Of a DNA stretch of 5,110 bases, positions 1 to 4,887 are shown piece after piece. The DNA comes from Planctomycetota bacterium (GTDB lineage Bacteria; Planctomycetota; UBA1135; UBA2386): assembly GCA_020425885.1 (NCBI GenBank), contig JAGQRA010000418.1, positions 1 through 5,110 on the forward strand, written 5' to 3'. Every line of letters starts with the position of its first letter. Position 1 is the first letter of the stretch. The position numbers were made by a program, and so were the translations under genes. The notes under the pieces are model-generated. The model searched no databases and was not told the origin of the DNA. It saw nothing but the letters and a program-made list of their open reading frames with translations.

Positions 1-1387
1 CCCCCTTGGCGGTCTCGGCGGGGCGGACGCTGATGCCGACCTGGCGCGCCGGTCGATGGGTCTGGCCCTCGGCGGTGACGGTGACGATGCCCGGCTTCAC
101 GTTCTCGATGCGGAACGAACCGTCGGCGGCGGTCCGGACCGACGCCCCCCGGCCACCGAGCATGCCCTCGATGCCGTGCCCCGACCCGACGTCGCCGGCT
201 TCCGACACGGCGCGAACGCGGCTGCCCTCGAGCGGCGTGCCATCCGTGGCCTGCAGCACACCCTCGATGGCCGCCAGGCGATCGACCCGCAGCACGAGGC
301 TGCCGGTGCCGACGCGGACGTTGGCCGCGATCGCCGCCGAATGACCGGCGCCATAGGCACGAACGGTCGCCGTCTCACCTTCGAGGCCGGACAAGGTAAA
401 CATGCCGCGCTCGTCGGTCTGCGTCGCCTCGCCGGCCGAGAACCGCTCGATGTCGATGCCGCCATTGGCCTCGGCCCGCTTGGCGCCGACCGTGATGCCG
501 ACCACGGGGTGTCCGAGGTCGTCGAGGACCTGGCCGGCGATGGCGCGACCGCGCGCCACCTCGAGCACGATGCCATCGACCCGCTCGCCGTTGCTCACCT
601 CGACCTCGGTCGAGGCCGGCAGGAACTGCGCCGATTCGGTGCGCAACGTCCAACTGCCGCGGCGCAGCTTGCCGATCGTGAACTGGCCCTTGTCGTCGGT
701 CTTCGACGAACTCGTCGAGCCGATGGCGATCATGCCGGAGCCGGCCGTGACCGAGACGCCGGCGGCCGGCACGCCGTGCTCGTCCCTGACCGTGCCCGCG
801 ATCTTCGCGCTGCGGCACACGACGATCGCGCCGAGATCCTGATCTCCCGCGCTGGCATGGATGGGCCGCGCGTCGACCTCGAAGATCAGCTCGTCGTCGG
901 GCAATTGGAGCCTCGCCGAATGCTCGCCGGCGAGGGTGAACTCGAACGCCCCGTTCGCGCCCGTCGTCAGTTCGGTTCGCGGACGACCTTCGGCAGGTGG
1001 CACGAAGAACTCCGACGCATCCGGATTGCGCCAGCTCGCGACGCGCATGGCGACGCCAGGCATCGGCCGGCCTTCGCCATCGACCAGCCGGCCGCGGATC
1101 GTCACGGCCTGCGGTCCGGTCTGACCCGTTGCCGAAGTGCCGGCTTCGACCCGTTCGCCGGCAGGGGACATCTGCCCGGTCGCGCTACCCTCGACGCCGG
1201 TGACGTCACCACTCGCCGTGCCCGCGGGCGCTGCATCCGTGACCGGAGGCTCGGCCACCTGTTCAAAGGCAGACGGGGCGAAGGTCGTATCGGGTCGGAT
1301 CGAGGTCGTGTCCCCGCGCAGCAGGAACCAGGTGGCGAGGGCCAGGACGACCAAGGCGAGAACGAGCAGCAGGGACTTGTTGGGCAT
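1..1387 (-). CDS. Membrane-anchored multi-domain protein with tandem carboxypeptidase-regulatory-like domains (C-terminus cut by window edge)
   Basis: I followed this frame codon by codon from the ATG at 1387-1385 to the left edge. It stays open for 462 residues and has no stop, so the protein continues outside the window. Residues 5-23 are one hydrophobic helix after Lys4, with no lipobox and no clear cleavage site, which suggests an uncleaved signal anchor. Residues 25-94 form a low-complexity Ala/Gly/Thr/Pro/Glu linker. Four repeats follow, starting near 95, 194, 282 and 372. Each opens with a G-x-(V/L) strand, has a P-(L/V/M/A)-x-G turn, and closes with a (D/N)-x-G-x-F-x-(I/L/F) strand. 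This is the CarboxypepD_reg-like beta-sandwich pattern (e.g. TVRDEHGVPAAGVSV, TDDKGQFTIGKL). Such domains are usually structural or ligand-binding modules of envelope proteins. No catalytic motif is visible. The only Cys is residue 191. No Shine-Dalgarno is seen before the start. The exact function is unknown. Confidence 0.85.
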   Translation of the reverse strand, partial: MPNKSLLLVLALVVLALATWFLLRGDTTSIRPDTTFAPSAFEQVAEPPVTDAAPAGTASGDVTGVEGSATGQMSPAGERVEAGTSATGQTGPQAVTIRGRLVDGEGRPMPGVAMRVASWRNPDASEFFVPPAEGRPRTELTTGANGAFEFTLAGEHSARLQLPDDELIFEVDARPIHASAGDQDLGAIVVCRSAKIAGTVRDEHGVPAAGVSVTAGSGMIAIGSTSSSKTDDKGQFTIGKLRRGSWTLRTESAQFLPASTEVEVSNGERVDGIVLEVARGRAIAGQVLDDLGHPVVGITVGAKRAEANGGIDIERFSAGEATQTDERGMFTLSGLEGETATVRAYGAGHSAAIAANVRVGTGSLVLRVDRLAAIEGVLQATDGTPLEGSRVRAVSEAGDVGSGHGIEGMLGGRGASVRTAADGSFRIENVKPGIVTVTAEGQTHRPARQVGISVRPAETAKG

Positions 1388-1509
1388 GGCGCGTGGCGTG
1401 GCGCGGAGGACGGCGAGTCTACACGACCACCATGGGCACGAACTCCCATCGTGCTTGGCGCACCTCGCCCGAAGTGCGAGACTTCACGCCATCCCGACCC
1501 CGTTCGCCC
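1388..1509. promoter_or_regulatory. Divergent intergenic spacer, presumed to hold promoters for both flanking genes
   Basis: These 122 bp separate the start codons of the repeat protein (minus) and the aminopeptidase (plus), so promoters for both should lie here. A minus-strand TAGACT at 1421-1416 resembles a -10 box, but I find no acceptable -35 at 16-18 bp. Short inverted repeats occur at 1432-1436/1445-1449 (ATGGG/CCCAT) and 1459-1463/1474-1478 (CGCAC/GTGCG). These are short enough to be chance in GC-rich DNA. Neither start has a Shine-Dalgarno. The call rests on gene layout rather than on a recognised motif. Confidence 0.4.
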
Positions 1510-2922
1510 ATGCCGACCCTCCAGCACTTCAAGCAGCGTCGCAAGCAGTTCCTGGCCGCCATCGAGACCCCGGTCCTGCTGATGGCAGGCAGCTGGATCT
1601 CGCGCAACTACCCGGCCAACTGGAACCCGTTCCGAGCCGACAGCACCTTCCTGTTCTTCTTCCCGAACCCGGAGCCGAACTCGGCGGCGCTGTTCGATCC
1701 GAAGGACAACTCGGTCACGGTGTTCCTCGACGAGCGCACGCCGGAGGATGCCTTGTGGCACGGCGCCGTGCCCGGCTTCGCCGAGATGAAGAGGACGCTC
1801 GGTGTCGACGCGATCGAGAAGCGCGCCGACCTCGAGCGGATCGTCGCCGGCAAGTGCGGCAAACGGCAGGTCCGTGGCCTCGCGGTGGCCGATCCGACGG
1901 CGACCGCTGCGGCGAAGAAGATCACCAAGGAGCGCCTCGACTTCGCCTCGGCCAAGAAGATCGGCCATCCCGACCTGCTGCTCGCGATCGCCAAGCTGCG
2001 CAGCATCCGCAGCTCCGAGGAGGTCGCCGAGATGCGCGCCGCCGCCGCCGTCACGCGTGAGGCCCACGTCGTCGCCATGGCGCGCACGCGACCGGGCATC
2101 TACGAGCAGGAACTCGTAGGCCACGTCGAAGGCACGTTCGCGCGTCACGGTTGCGTCGCCGCCTACAACACGATCCTGTCGGTGCGCGGCGAGGTGCTGC
2201 ACAACCACTCACACGACAATCTGCTGCACGACACCGATCTGGTGTTGCTCGACGCCGGCGCCGAACGCCCGAGCGGCTACTGCGCCGACGTCACCCGGAC
2301 CTGGCCCGTCAACGGCCGCTTCTCGCCGGAGGCGCGCGACATCTACGACATCGTGCTCGCCGCTGAGGTCGCGGCGATCAAGGCGGTCAGCCCCGGCGTC
2401 CGCTACCGCGACCTCCACCTGACGAGCTGCCGCGTCATCGCCGACGGCCTGACCCAGCTCGGGCTGATGAAGGGTGACCCCGACGAGCTCGTCGCCGACG
2501 GCGCCCACGCGCTGTTCTTCCCGCACGGCGTCGGCCACCTGCTCGGCATCGACGTCCACGACATGGAGGGCTTCGGCGATCTCATCGCCTACGCCCCGGG
2601 TCGCAAGCGCAGCAAGCAGTTCGGCACCGGCTACCTGCGCCTCGACCTCGACCTCGAGCCGGGCATGTGTTTCACGATCGAACCCGGCATCTACTTCGTC
2701 CCGGCCATCCTGCGCGACGCCGAGTTCAGGCGGCTGTTCAAGGGTCGGGTCGACTTCAAGCGCGCCGAGGAGTACCTGACCAGCAACTCGCTGCGCGGGT
2801 TCGGCGGCATCCGCATCGAGGACGATGTGCTCTGCACCGAGTCCGGCTACGACGTGCTCACCGCCGCCGTGCCGAAGGAACGCAAGGCGGTCGAGGCGCT
2901 GGTCGGCAGCGCCGGCGCCTGA
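1510..2922 (+). CDS. pepP: Xaa-Pro aminopeptidase (aminopeptidase P, peptidase family M24B)
   Basis: The product is a 470-residue cytosolic metallopeptidase that should release an N-terminal residue preceding proline. Residues 1 to about 150 match the aminopeptidase P N-terminal domain, including the FRADSTFLFFFP segment (41-52). Residues 160-470 are the M24 'pita-bread' domain. All five metal ligands are visible: D248 (LLDAG), D260 (ADVTRTW), H343 (HGVGH), E391 (TIEPG) and E437 (RIEDD). H231 and H350 (DVHDMEG) match the other conserved active-site histidines of E. coli PepP. The protein is about 30 residues longer than E. coli PepP (441), with extra sequence at about 362-382 (basic RKRSKQ, then LRLDLDLEPG) and between the two glutamate ligands. 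I chose the ATG at 1510 because the upstream in-frame sequence, including an ATG at 1432, is not family-like. No clear Shine-Dalgarno precedes 1510. The EI24 gene follows after 19 bp and may be cotranscribed. M24B relatives with prolidase activity are a lesser alternative. Confidence 0.93.
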   Translation: MPTLQHFKQRRKQFLAAIETPVLLMAGSWISRNYPANWNPFRADSTFLFFFPNPEPNSAALFDPKDNSVTVFLDERTPEDALWHGAVPGFAEMKRTLGVDAIEKRADLERIVAGKCGKRQVRGLAVADPTATAAAKKITKERLDFASAKKIGHPDLLLAIAKLRSIRSSEEVAEMRAAAAVTREAHVVAMARTRPGIYEQELVGHVEGTFARHGCVAAYNTILSVRGEVLHNHSHDNLLHDTDLVLLDAGAERPSGYCADVTRTWPVNGRFSPEARDIYDIVLAAEVAAIKAVSPGVRYRDLHLTSCRVIADGLTQLGLMKGDPDELVADGAHALFFPHGVGHLLGIDVHDMEGFGDLIAYAPGRKRSKQFGTGYLRLDLDLEPGMCFTIEPGIYFVPAILRDAEFRRLFKGRVDFKRAEEYLTSNSLRGFGGIRIEDDVLCTESGYDVLTAAVPKERKAVEALVGSAGA

Positions 2923-2941
2923 TCGGCAACAGGCGAATACG

Positions 2942-3622
2942 ATGTTCGACGCCTTCGCCCGGGCCATCGGTCAGCTCTTCGACCCGCGCATCCTGCGCGT
3001 CCTCGGCCTCTGCGTGCTGCTCAGCGTGCTCTGCATCGTGCTCGCCTGGCTCGGCGTCGCCTGGCTGCTGTCGTCGCGGCTGGTCGAGACCGAGTGGCTC
3101 GAGACCACGATCGACGTGCTCGGTGTCGTCGCCACCCTGGCGCTGACCTACCTGCTGTTCCCGCTGCTCGCGAGCGCATTCGTCGGCCTCTTCCTCGACA
3201 AGATCGCGCGCGCCGTCGAGGCCAGGCACTACCCGCACCTGCCGGCGGCTCCCGGGCTGCCGTTCTGGTCCGGCCTCGGCGCCAGCCTGCGCTTCCTGGT
3301 GCTGATCGTGGTCGTCAACCTGCTGCTGCTGATCCTGTTGTTGTTCCCGGTGGCCTATCCGGTCGGCTACCTGGTCGGCAACGGCTACCTCGTCGCCCGC
3401 GAGTACTTCGAGCTGGTCGCGTTCCGCCGCCTGTCGCCCTCGGCGGCGCGCACGATGCGGTCACGACGCGGCGGCGAACTGCTGCTGCTCGGGGTCGTCA
3501 CCGCATTCCTGTTCACGGTGCCGTTCGTCAACTTCATCGCGCCGGTGATCGCGACCGCGGCGATGGTGCACCGTTTCGAGGCGTGGCGCGCCGCCGACGA
3601 TCACGCCGCGGGCGGCGGGTAG
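2942..3622 (+). CDS. EI24 domain (CysZ-like) inner-membrane protein
   Basis: This 226-residue protein has about four hydrophobic stretches: roughly 18-44, 57-85, 117-145 and 180-208. Features I recognise from the EI24/CysZ family are an N-terminal amphipathic segment ending in LFDPRILRV (12-20), a GLFLDKIARAVEARHYP segment (82-98) after the second helix, NGYLVAREYFELVAFRR (147-163), and PFVNFIAPVIATAAMVHRFE (194-213) at the end. CysZ is a sulfate permease of about 250 residues. Most EI24 proteins outside enterobacteria have no tested substrate, so I give no symbol. The start at 2942 follows the aminopeptidase stop by 19 bp, and AGGCGA at 2931-2936 is a weak ribosome-binding site. An in-frame extension to 2825 lies inside the aminopeptidase and is not family-like. 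The last 22 bp overlap the 3' end of the convergent stress-protein gene. The C-terminal tail (217-226) is polar and Gly-rich. Confidence 0.87.
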   Translation: MFDAFARAIGQLFDPRILRVLGLCVLLSVLCIVLAWLGVAWLLSSRLVETEWLETTIDVLGVVATLALTYLLFPLLASAFVGLFLDKIARAVEARHYPHLPAAPGLPFWSGLGASLRFLVLIVVVNLLLLILLLFPVAYPVGYLVGNGYLVAREYFELVAFRRLSPSAARTMRSRRGGELLLLGVVTAFLFTVPFVNFIAPVIATAAMVHRFEAWRAADDHAAGGG

Positions 3623-4038
3623 ACGATCACCGGCACGTGCGCGTGCCGGATCACCAGCTCGGCGATCGAACCGAGCAACAGCCGGCGCAGACCCGACCGA
3701 CCGTGGGTCGCCATCGCGATGTAGTCGGCCCGCTGCGCGGCGGCGTAGTTGACGATCGCATGCGCGACATCGGTCGCGTCGAGAACCACGGCGCCATCGC
3801 AGATCTGAGGCCCCAGCTCGCCGGCGAGCTTGTCGACCTCGACCTGCCAGTCGGCCTTGATCTGTCCGCGATCGGGGAAGGACGCCACCAGGCCGCCACC
3901 GGAGGGCTCGAATGGCAGCTCCTCCAACACGGCGACCAGCCGGATCTTCATGCCGAGCTTGGTGGCGAGGTCGCGAGCAGGGCCGAATGCCCGCTTCGAC
4001 TCCTCGGAGAGATCTGTCGTGAGGATGATTCCAGGCAT
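3601..4038 (-). CDS. Universal stress protein (UspA family, ATP-binding type)
   Basis: The product is a 145-residue single-domain cytosolic protein of the UspA fold. It opens with the first beta strand and the Asp9 loop (GIILTTDLSEESKRAF, 3-18), where Usp proteins usually show ILVPTDFS. It ends with ADYIAMATHGRSGLRRLLLG and SIAELVIRHAHVPVIVY (104-140). The segment ATHG-(9 residues)-GS at 110-124 fits the G-x2-G-x9-G-(S/T) nucleotide-binding motif of ATP-binding Usps, with Ala in place of the first Gly, a change I recall in other members of the family. Such proteins usually dimerise and modulate stress survival or dormancy rather than catalyse a reaction. I chose the ATG at 4038 because Usp proteins normally begin a few residues before this strand. 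In-frame alternatives are ATG at 4074 and GTG at 4080, adding 12 or 14 residues. None has a clear Shine-Dalgarno. It is divergent from the CBS gene and overlaps the EI24 gene tail-to-tail by 22 bp. Confidence 0.93.
   Translation of the reverse strand: MPGIILTTDLSEESKRAFGPARDLATKLGMKIRLVAVLEELPFEPSGGGLVASFPDRGQIKADWQVEVDKLAGELGPQICDGAVVLDATDVAHAIVNYAAAQRADYIAMATHGRSGLRRLLLGSIAELVIRHAHVPVIVYPPPAA
3630..3649 (+). terminator. Strong hairpin just past the EI24 stop, possible terminator inside the convergent gene
   Basis: Bases 3630-3637 (CCGGCACG) pair perfectly with 3642-3649 (CGTGCCGG), an 8-bp stem with a 4-base loop, beginning 7 bases after the EI24 stop codon. No T-run follows on either strand, so it is not a classic intrinsic terminator. 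It could act as a pause site, a 3'-end stabiliser or a factor-assisted terminator. On the minus strand the same bases encode part of the RHAHVPVIV segment near the C-terminus of the stress protein, so some of the symmetry may come from codon choice. A smaller stem at 3604-3608/3613-3617 (CGCCG/CGGCG) lies in the gene overlap. Confidence 0.35.
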
Positions 4039-4140
4039 GAGTTCAAGTTGGGCCAGGGAACCCGAGGGCACCATCCGCACATCGGCTGATTGGCAGGATC
4101 ATGCGAAAGTACGGCGCTGGACGTAGTGTTCTACCAGAGG

Positions 4141-4154
4141 CAGGCGATCGCCTG
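4141..4154. promoter_or_regulatory. Perfect 14-bp palindrome, candidate operator upstream of the CBS gene
   Basis: The sequence CAGGCGATCGCCTG is its own reverse complement. It ends one base before the GGAG-type ribosome-binding site and 13 bp before the ATG at 4168, a usual position for a repressor operator or a 5'-UTR element. Its core is GCGATCGC, the octamer known as HIP1 in cyanobacteria. The same octamer occurs twice more here, at 327-334 and 1984-1991, both times inside genes as Ala-Ile-Ala codons. A chance or codon-composition origin therefore cannot be excluded. No regulator gene lies in the window. Confidence 0.35.
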
Positions 4155-4155
4155 T

Positions 4156-4160
4156 CGGAG
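4156..4160 (+). promoter_or_regulatory. Ribosome-binding site that sets the CBS gene start
   Basis: CGGAG ends 7 bases before the ATG at 4168, good Shine-Dalgarno spacing. This supports 4168 over the in-frame TTG at 4090, which would add 26 residues that do not look like a CBS protein. Confidence 0.6.
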
Positions 4161-4167
4161 CTGCACC

Positions 4168-4650
4168 ATGAAAGCCAAACGCGAGAGCAGTCCCGTCGAT
4201 CTGGAGTCCCTCTGCGCCGCCGATGTGATGCAGCGGGAGCTCGTGACCGTGCAGGCCTCCGACTCGATCGAGGAGGTCGAGCGGATCATCGCCGACGCCA
4301 AGGTCAGCGGCGTGCCGGTCATCGGTGACGGCGGGCGCATCATCGGCATCCTCTCGACCAGCGATCTCGTCAGCCGCTATGCCGCCGACGACGACCATGA
4401 GTCGCCGCACTTCGACACCGCGGACGAAGACGAGGACGACGAGCTCGTCGACTACGAGCCCGACTCCAACCGCGTCTGCGCCGCCGATGTCATGACGCCC
4501 GAGATCCAGAGCATCCCGTCGAGCACGCCGCTGCGCGAGGTCGCGCGCCGTATGGCCGACGGCGAGATCCACCGCCTGCTCGTGGTCGACCAAGGCCGCC
4601 TCGTCGGGCTGGTCAGCACGCTGGACGTGATCCGCGCCATCGCTCGCTGA
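4168..4650 (+). CDS. Tandem CBS-domain protein with a highly acidic inter-domain linker
   Basis: This 160-residue protein is two CBS motifs (a Bateman module) with no attached enzyme or transporter. CBS1 is about 15-70 and CBS2 about 103-160. Each begins with C-A-A-D-V-M (16-21, 104-109) and ends with a G-(I/L)-x-S-T-x-D signature (G60-D66, G147-D153). The Ser and Asp of this signature commonly contact the ribose of AMP, ATP or other adenosyl ligands. Stand-alone CBS pairs usually act as soluble energy or redox sensors that bind a partner protein. The linker at 74-99 is strikingly acidic, with 15 Asp/Glu in 26 residues, including an unbroken D/E run at 86-92. One Cys sits at the same place in each CBS motif. 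The start is supported by a CGGAG ribosome-binding site. The divergent universal stress protein gene suggests a shared stress or energy role. Ligand and partner are unknown. Confidence 0.92.
   Translation: MKAKRESSPVDLESLCAADVMQRELVTVQASDSIEEVERIIADAKVSGVPVIGDGGRIIGILSTSDLVSRYAADDDHESPHFDTADEDEDDELVDYEPDSNRVCAADVMTPEIQSIPSSTPLREVARRMADGEIHRLLVVDQGRLVGLVSTLDVIRAIAR
4211..4490 (+). repeat. Internal 16-bp direct repeat marking the start of each CBS domain
   Basis: The 16 bases TCTGCGCCGCCGATGT occur identically at 4211-4226 and 4475-4490, 264 bp apart. They encode the C-A-A-D-V motif that opens each CBS domain. The rest of the two domains has diverged, so this is either a relic of tandem domain duplication or a recently converted patch. 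It lies wholly within the CBS gene. Confidence 0.7.
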
Positions 4651-4667
4651 GCGGCGTGACGAACCCG

Positions 4668-4696
4668 CTGCCTGCTGGGGACTTCACGGCAGGCAG
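4668..4696 (+). terminator. Hairpin downstream of the CBS gene, likely terminator
   Basis: The arms 4668-4677 (CTGCCTGCTG) and 4687-4696 (CGGCAGGCAG) form a 10-bp stem with a single T-G wobble at 4676-4688 and a 9-base loop. The stem starts 17 bases after the CBS stop codon, the usual place for a transcript end. It is followed by ATCGACAG rather than a T-run, so intrinsic termination would be weak unless U-tracts are dispensable in this organism. Confidence 0.45.
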
Positions 4697-4767
4697 ATCG
4701 ACAGATCGGTGAACCGACCGATAGGACCAAGCCGCCGGCCGTTCGGTCATCACCTTGGACAGTCGAC

Positions 4768-4790
4768 CGGCCTCGGGGTGTTGGAGGCCG
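4768..4790. terminator. Second GC-rich hairpin in the same intergenic region
   Basis: CGGCCTC (4768-4774) pairs perfectly with GAGGCCG (4784-4790) around a 9-base loop. TACCATTT follows on the plus strand, giving a short T-run 5 bases after the stem. It may be a back-up terminator, or part of the leader of the downstream gene if transcription starts before it. Confidence 0.3.
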
Positions 4791-4846
4791 TACCATTTAA
4801 CGCAATTGCCAGACCTGTCCAGCTGGGTGCTGACCAATGCCCAGGG

Positions 4847-4880
4847 TACACTCTTCCGTAGGTGGGTCCTGTAGGTGGAG
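4847..4880 (+). promoter_or_regulatory. -10-like box and strong Shine-Dalgarno for the secreted-protein gene
   Basis: TACACT at 4847-4852 matches TATAAT at 4 of 6 positions and would give a leader of about 30 bases. No convincing -35 lies 16-18 bp upstream. AGGTGGAG at 4873-4880 ends 7 bases before the ATG at 4888 and is the best ribosome-binding site in the window. GTAGGTGG occurs twice, at 4858-4865 and 4871-4878, and the second copy overlaps the ribosome-binding site. Confidence 0.45.
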
Positions 4881-4887
4881 CTCGCGC

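Larger units (their letters stand above)
4039..4167. promoter_or_regulatory. Divergent spacer between the universal stress protein and CBS genes
   Basis: This spacer of about 129 bp must hold the start signals for both divergent genes, assuming starts at 4038 and 4168. TTGGCA at 4090-4095 resembles a -35 box for the CBS gene, but nothing like TATAAT lies 16-18 bp downstream of it. TGGC...TGC at 4091-4104 resembles a sigma-54 site, but its GG-to-GC spacing is 9 rather than the required 10. A perfect palindrome at 4141-4154 is listed separately. Confidence 0.4.
4651..4887. other. Non-coding stretch with several inverted repeats between the CBS and secreted-protein genes
   Basis: These 237 bp contain no family-like reading frame on either strand. 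The first 140 bp are rich in inverted repeats: 4668-4677/4687-4696, then 4705-4710/4717-4722 (ATCGGT/ACCGAT), and 4768-4774/4784-4790. A longer imperfect pairing alternative joins 4708-4712 with 4750-4754 and 4716-4721 with 4743-4748. A locally AT-rich patch follows (4793-4807, CATTTAACGCAATTG), unusual in this window. The right end carries a -10-like box and a strong ribosome-binding site for the next gene. Confidence 0.5.

Noticed and set aside
1432..1509. Longer aminopeptidase starting at the in-frame ATG at 1432
   Set aside because: The 26 added residues are polar and Arg/Pro/Ser-rich, unlike the family N-terminus. The GGAGGA at 1405-1410 is 21 bases upstream, too far to serve as its ribosome-binding site.
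56..1582. 508-codon open frame on the plus strand, opposite the left repeat-protein gene
   Set aside because: It is in exact codon register with the minus-strand gene. G/C-ending codons there become antisense codons starting with G or C, which cannot be stops. The translation is Arg/Ala/Asp/Gly-rich and unlike any family, whereas the minus frame has a signal anchor and four coherent repeats.
1102..2208. 368-codon minus-strand open frame across the aminopeptidase gene
   Set aside because: It is also in antisense codon register, with compositionally biased translation. The plus strand encodes a complete aminopeptidase P.
3094..4089. 331-codon plus-strand open frame spanning the EI24 and stress-protein genes
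   Set aside because: It is Arg-rich and overlaps two well-supported genes in other frames; it has no recognisable motif.
4091..4104. Possible sigma-54 promoter (TGGC...TGC) upstream of the CBS gene
   Set aside because: The spacing between GG and GC is 9 bases; sigma-54 promoters require 10 with little tolerance.
4099..4593. 164-codon minus-strand open frame opposite the CBS gene
   Set aside because: Its Asp/Val/Gly-rich translation is typical of an antisense shadow; the CBS domains on the plus strand are unambiguous.
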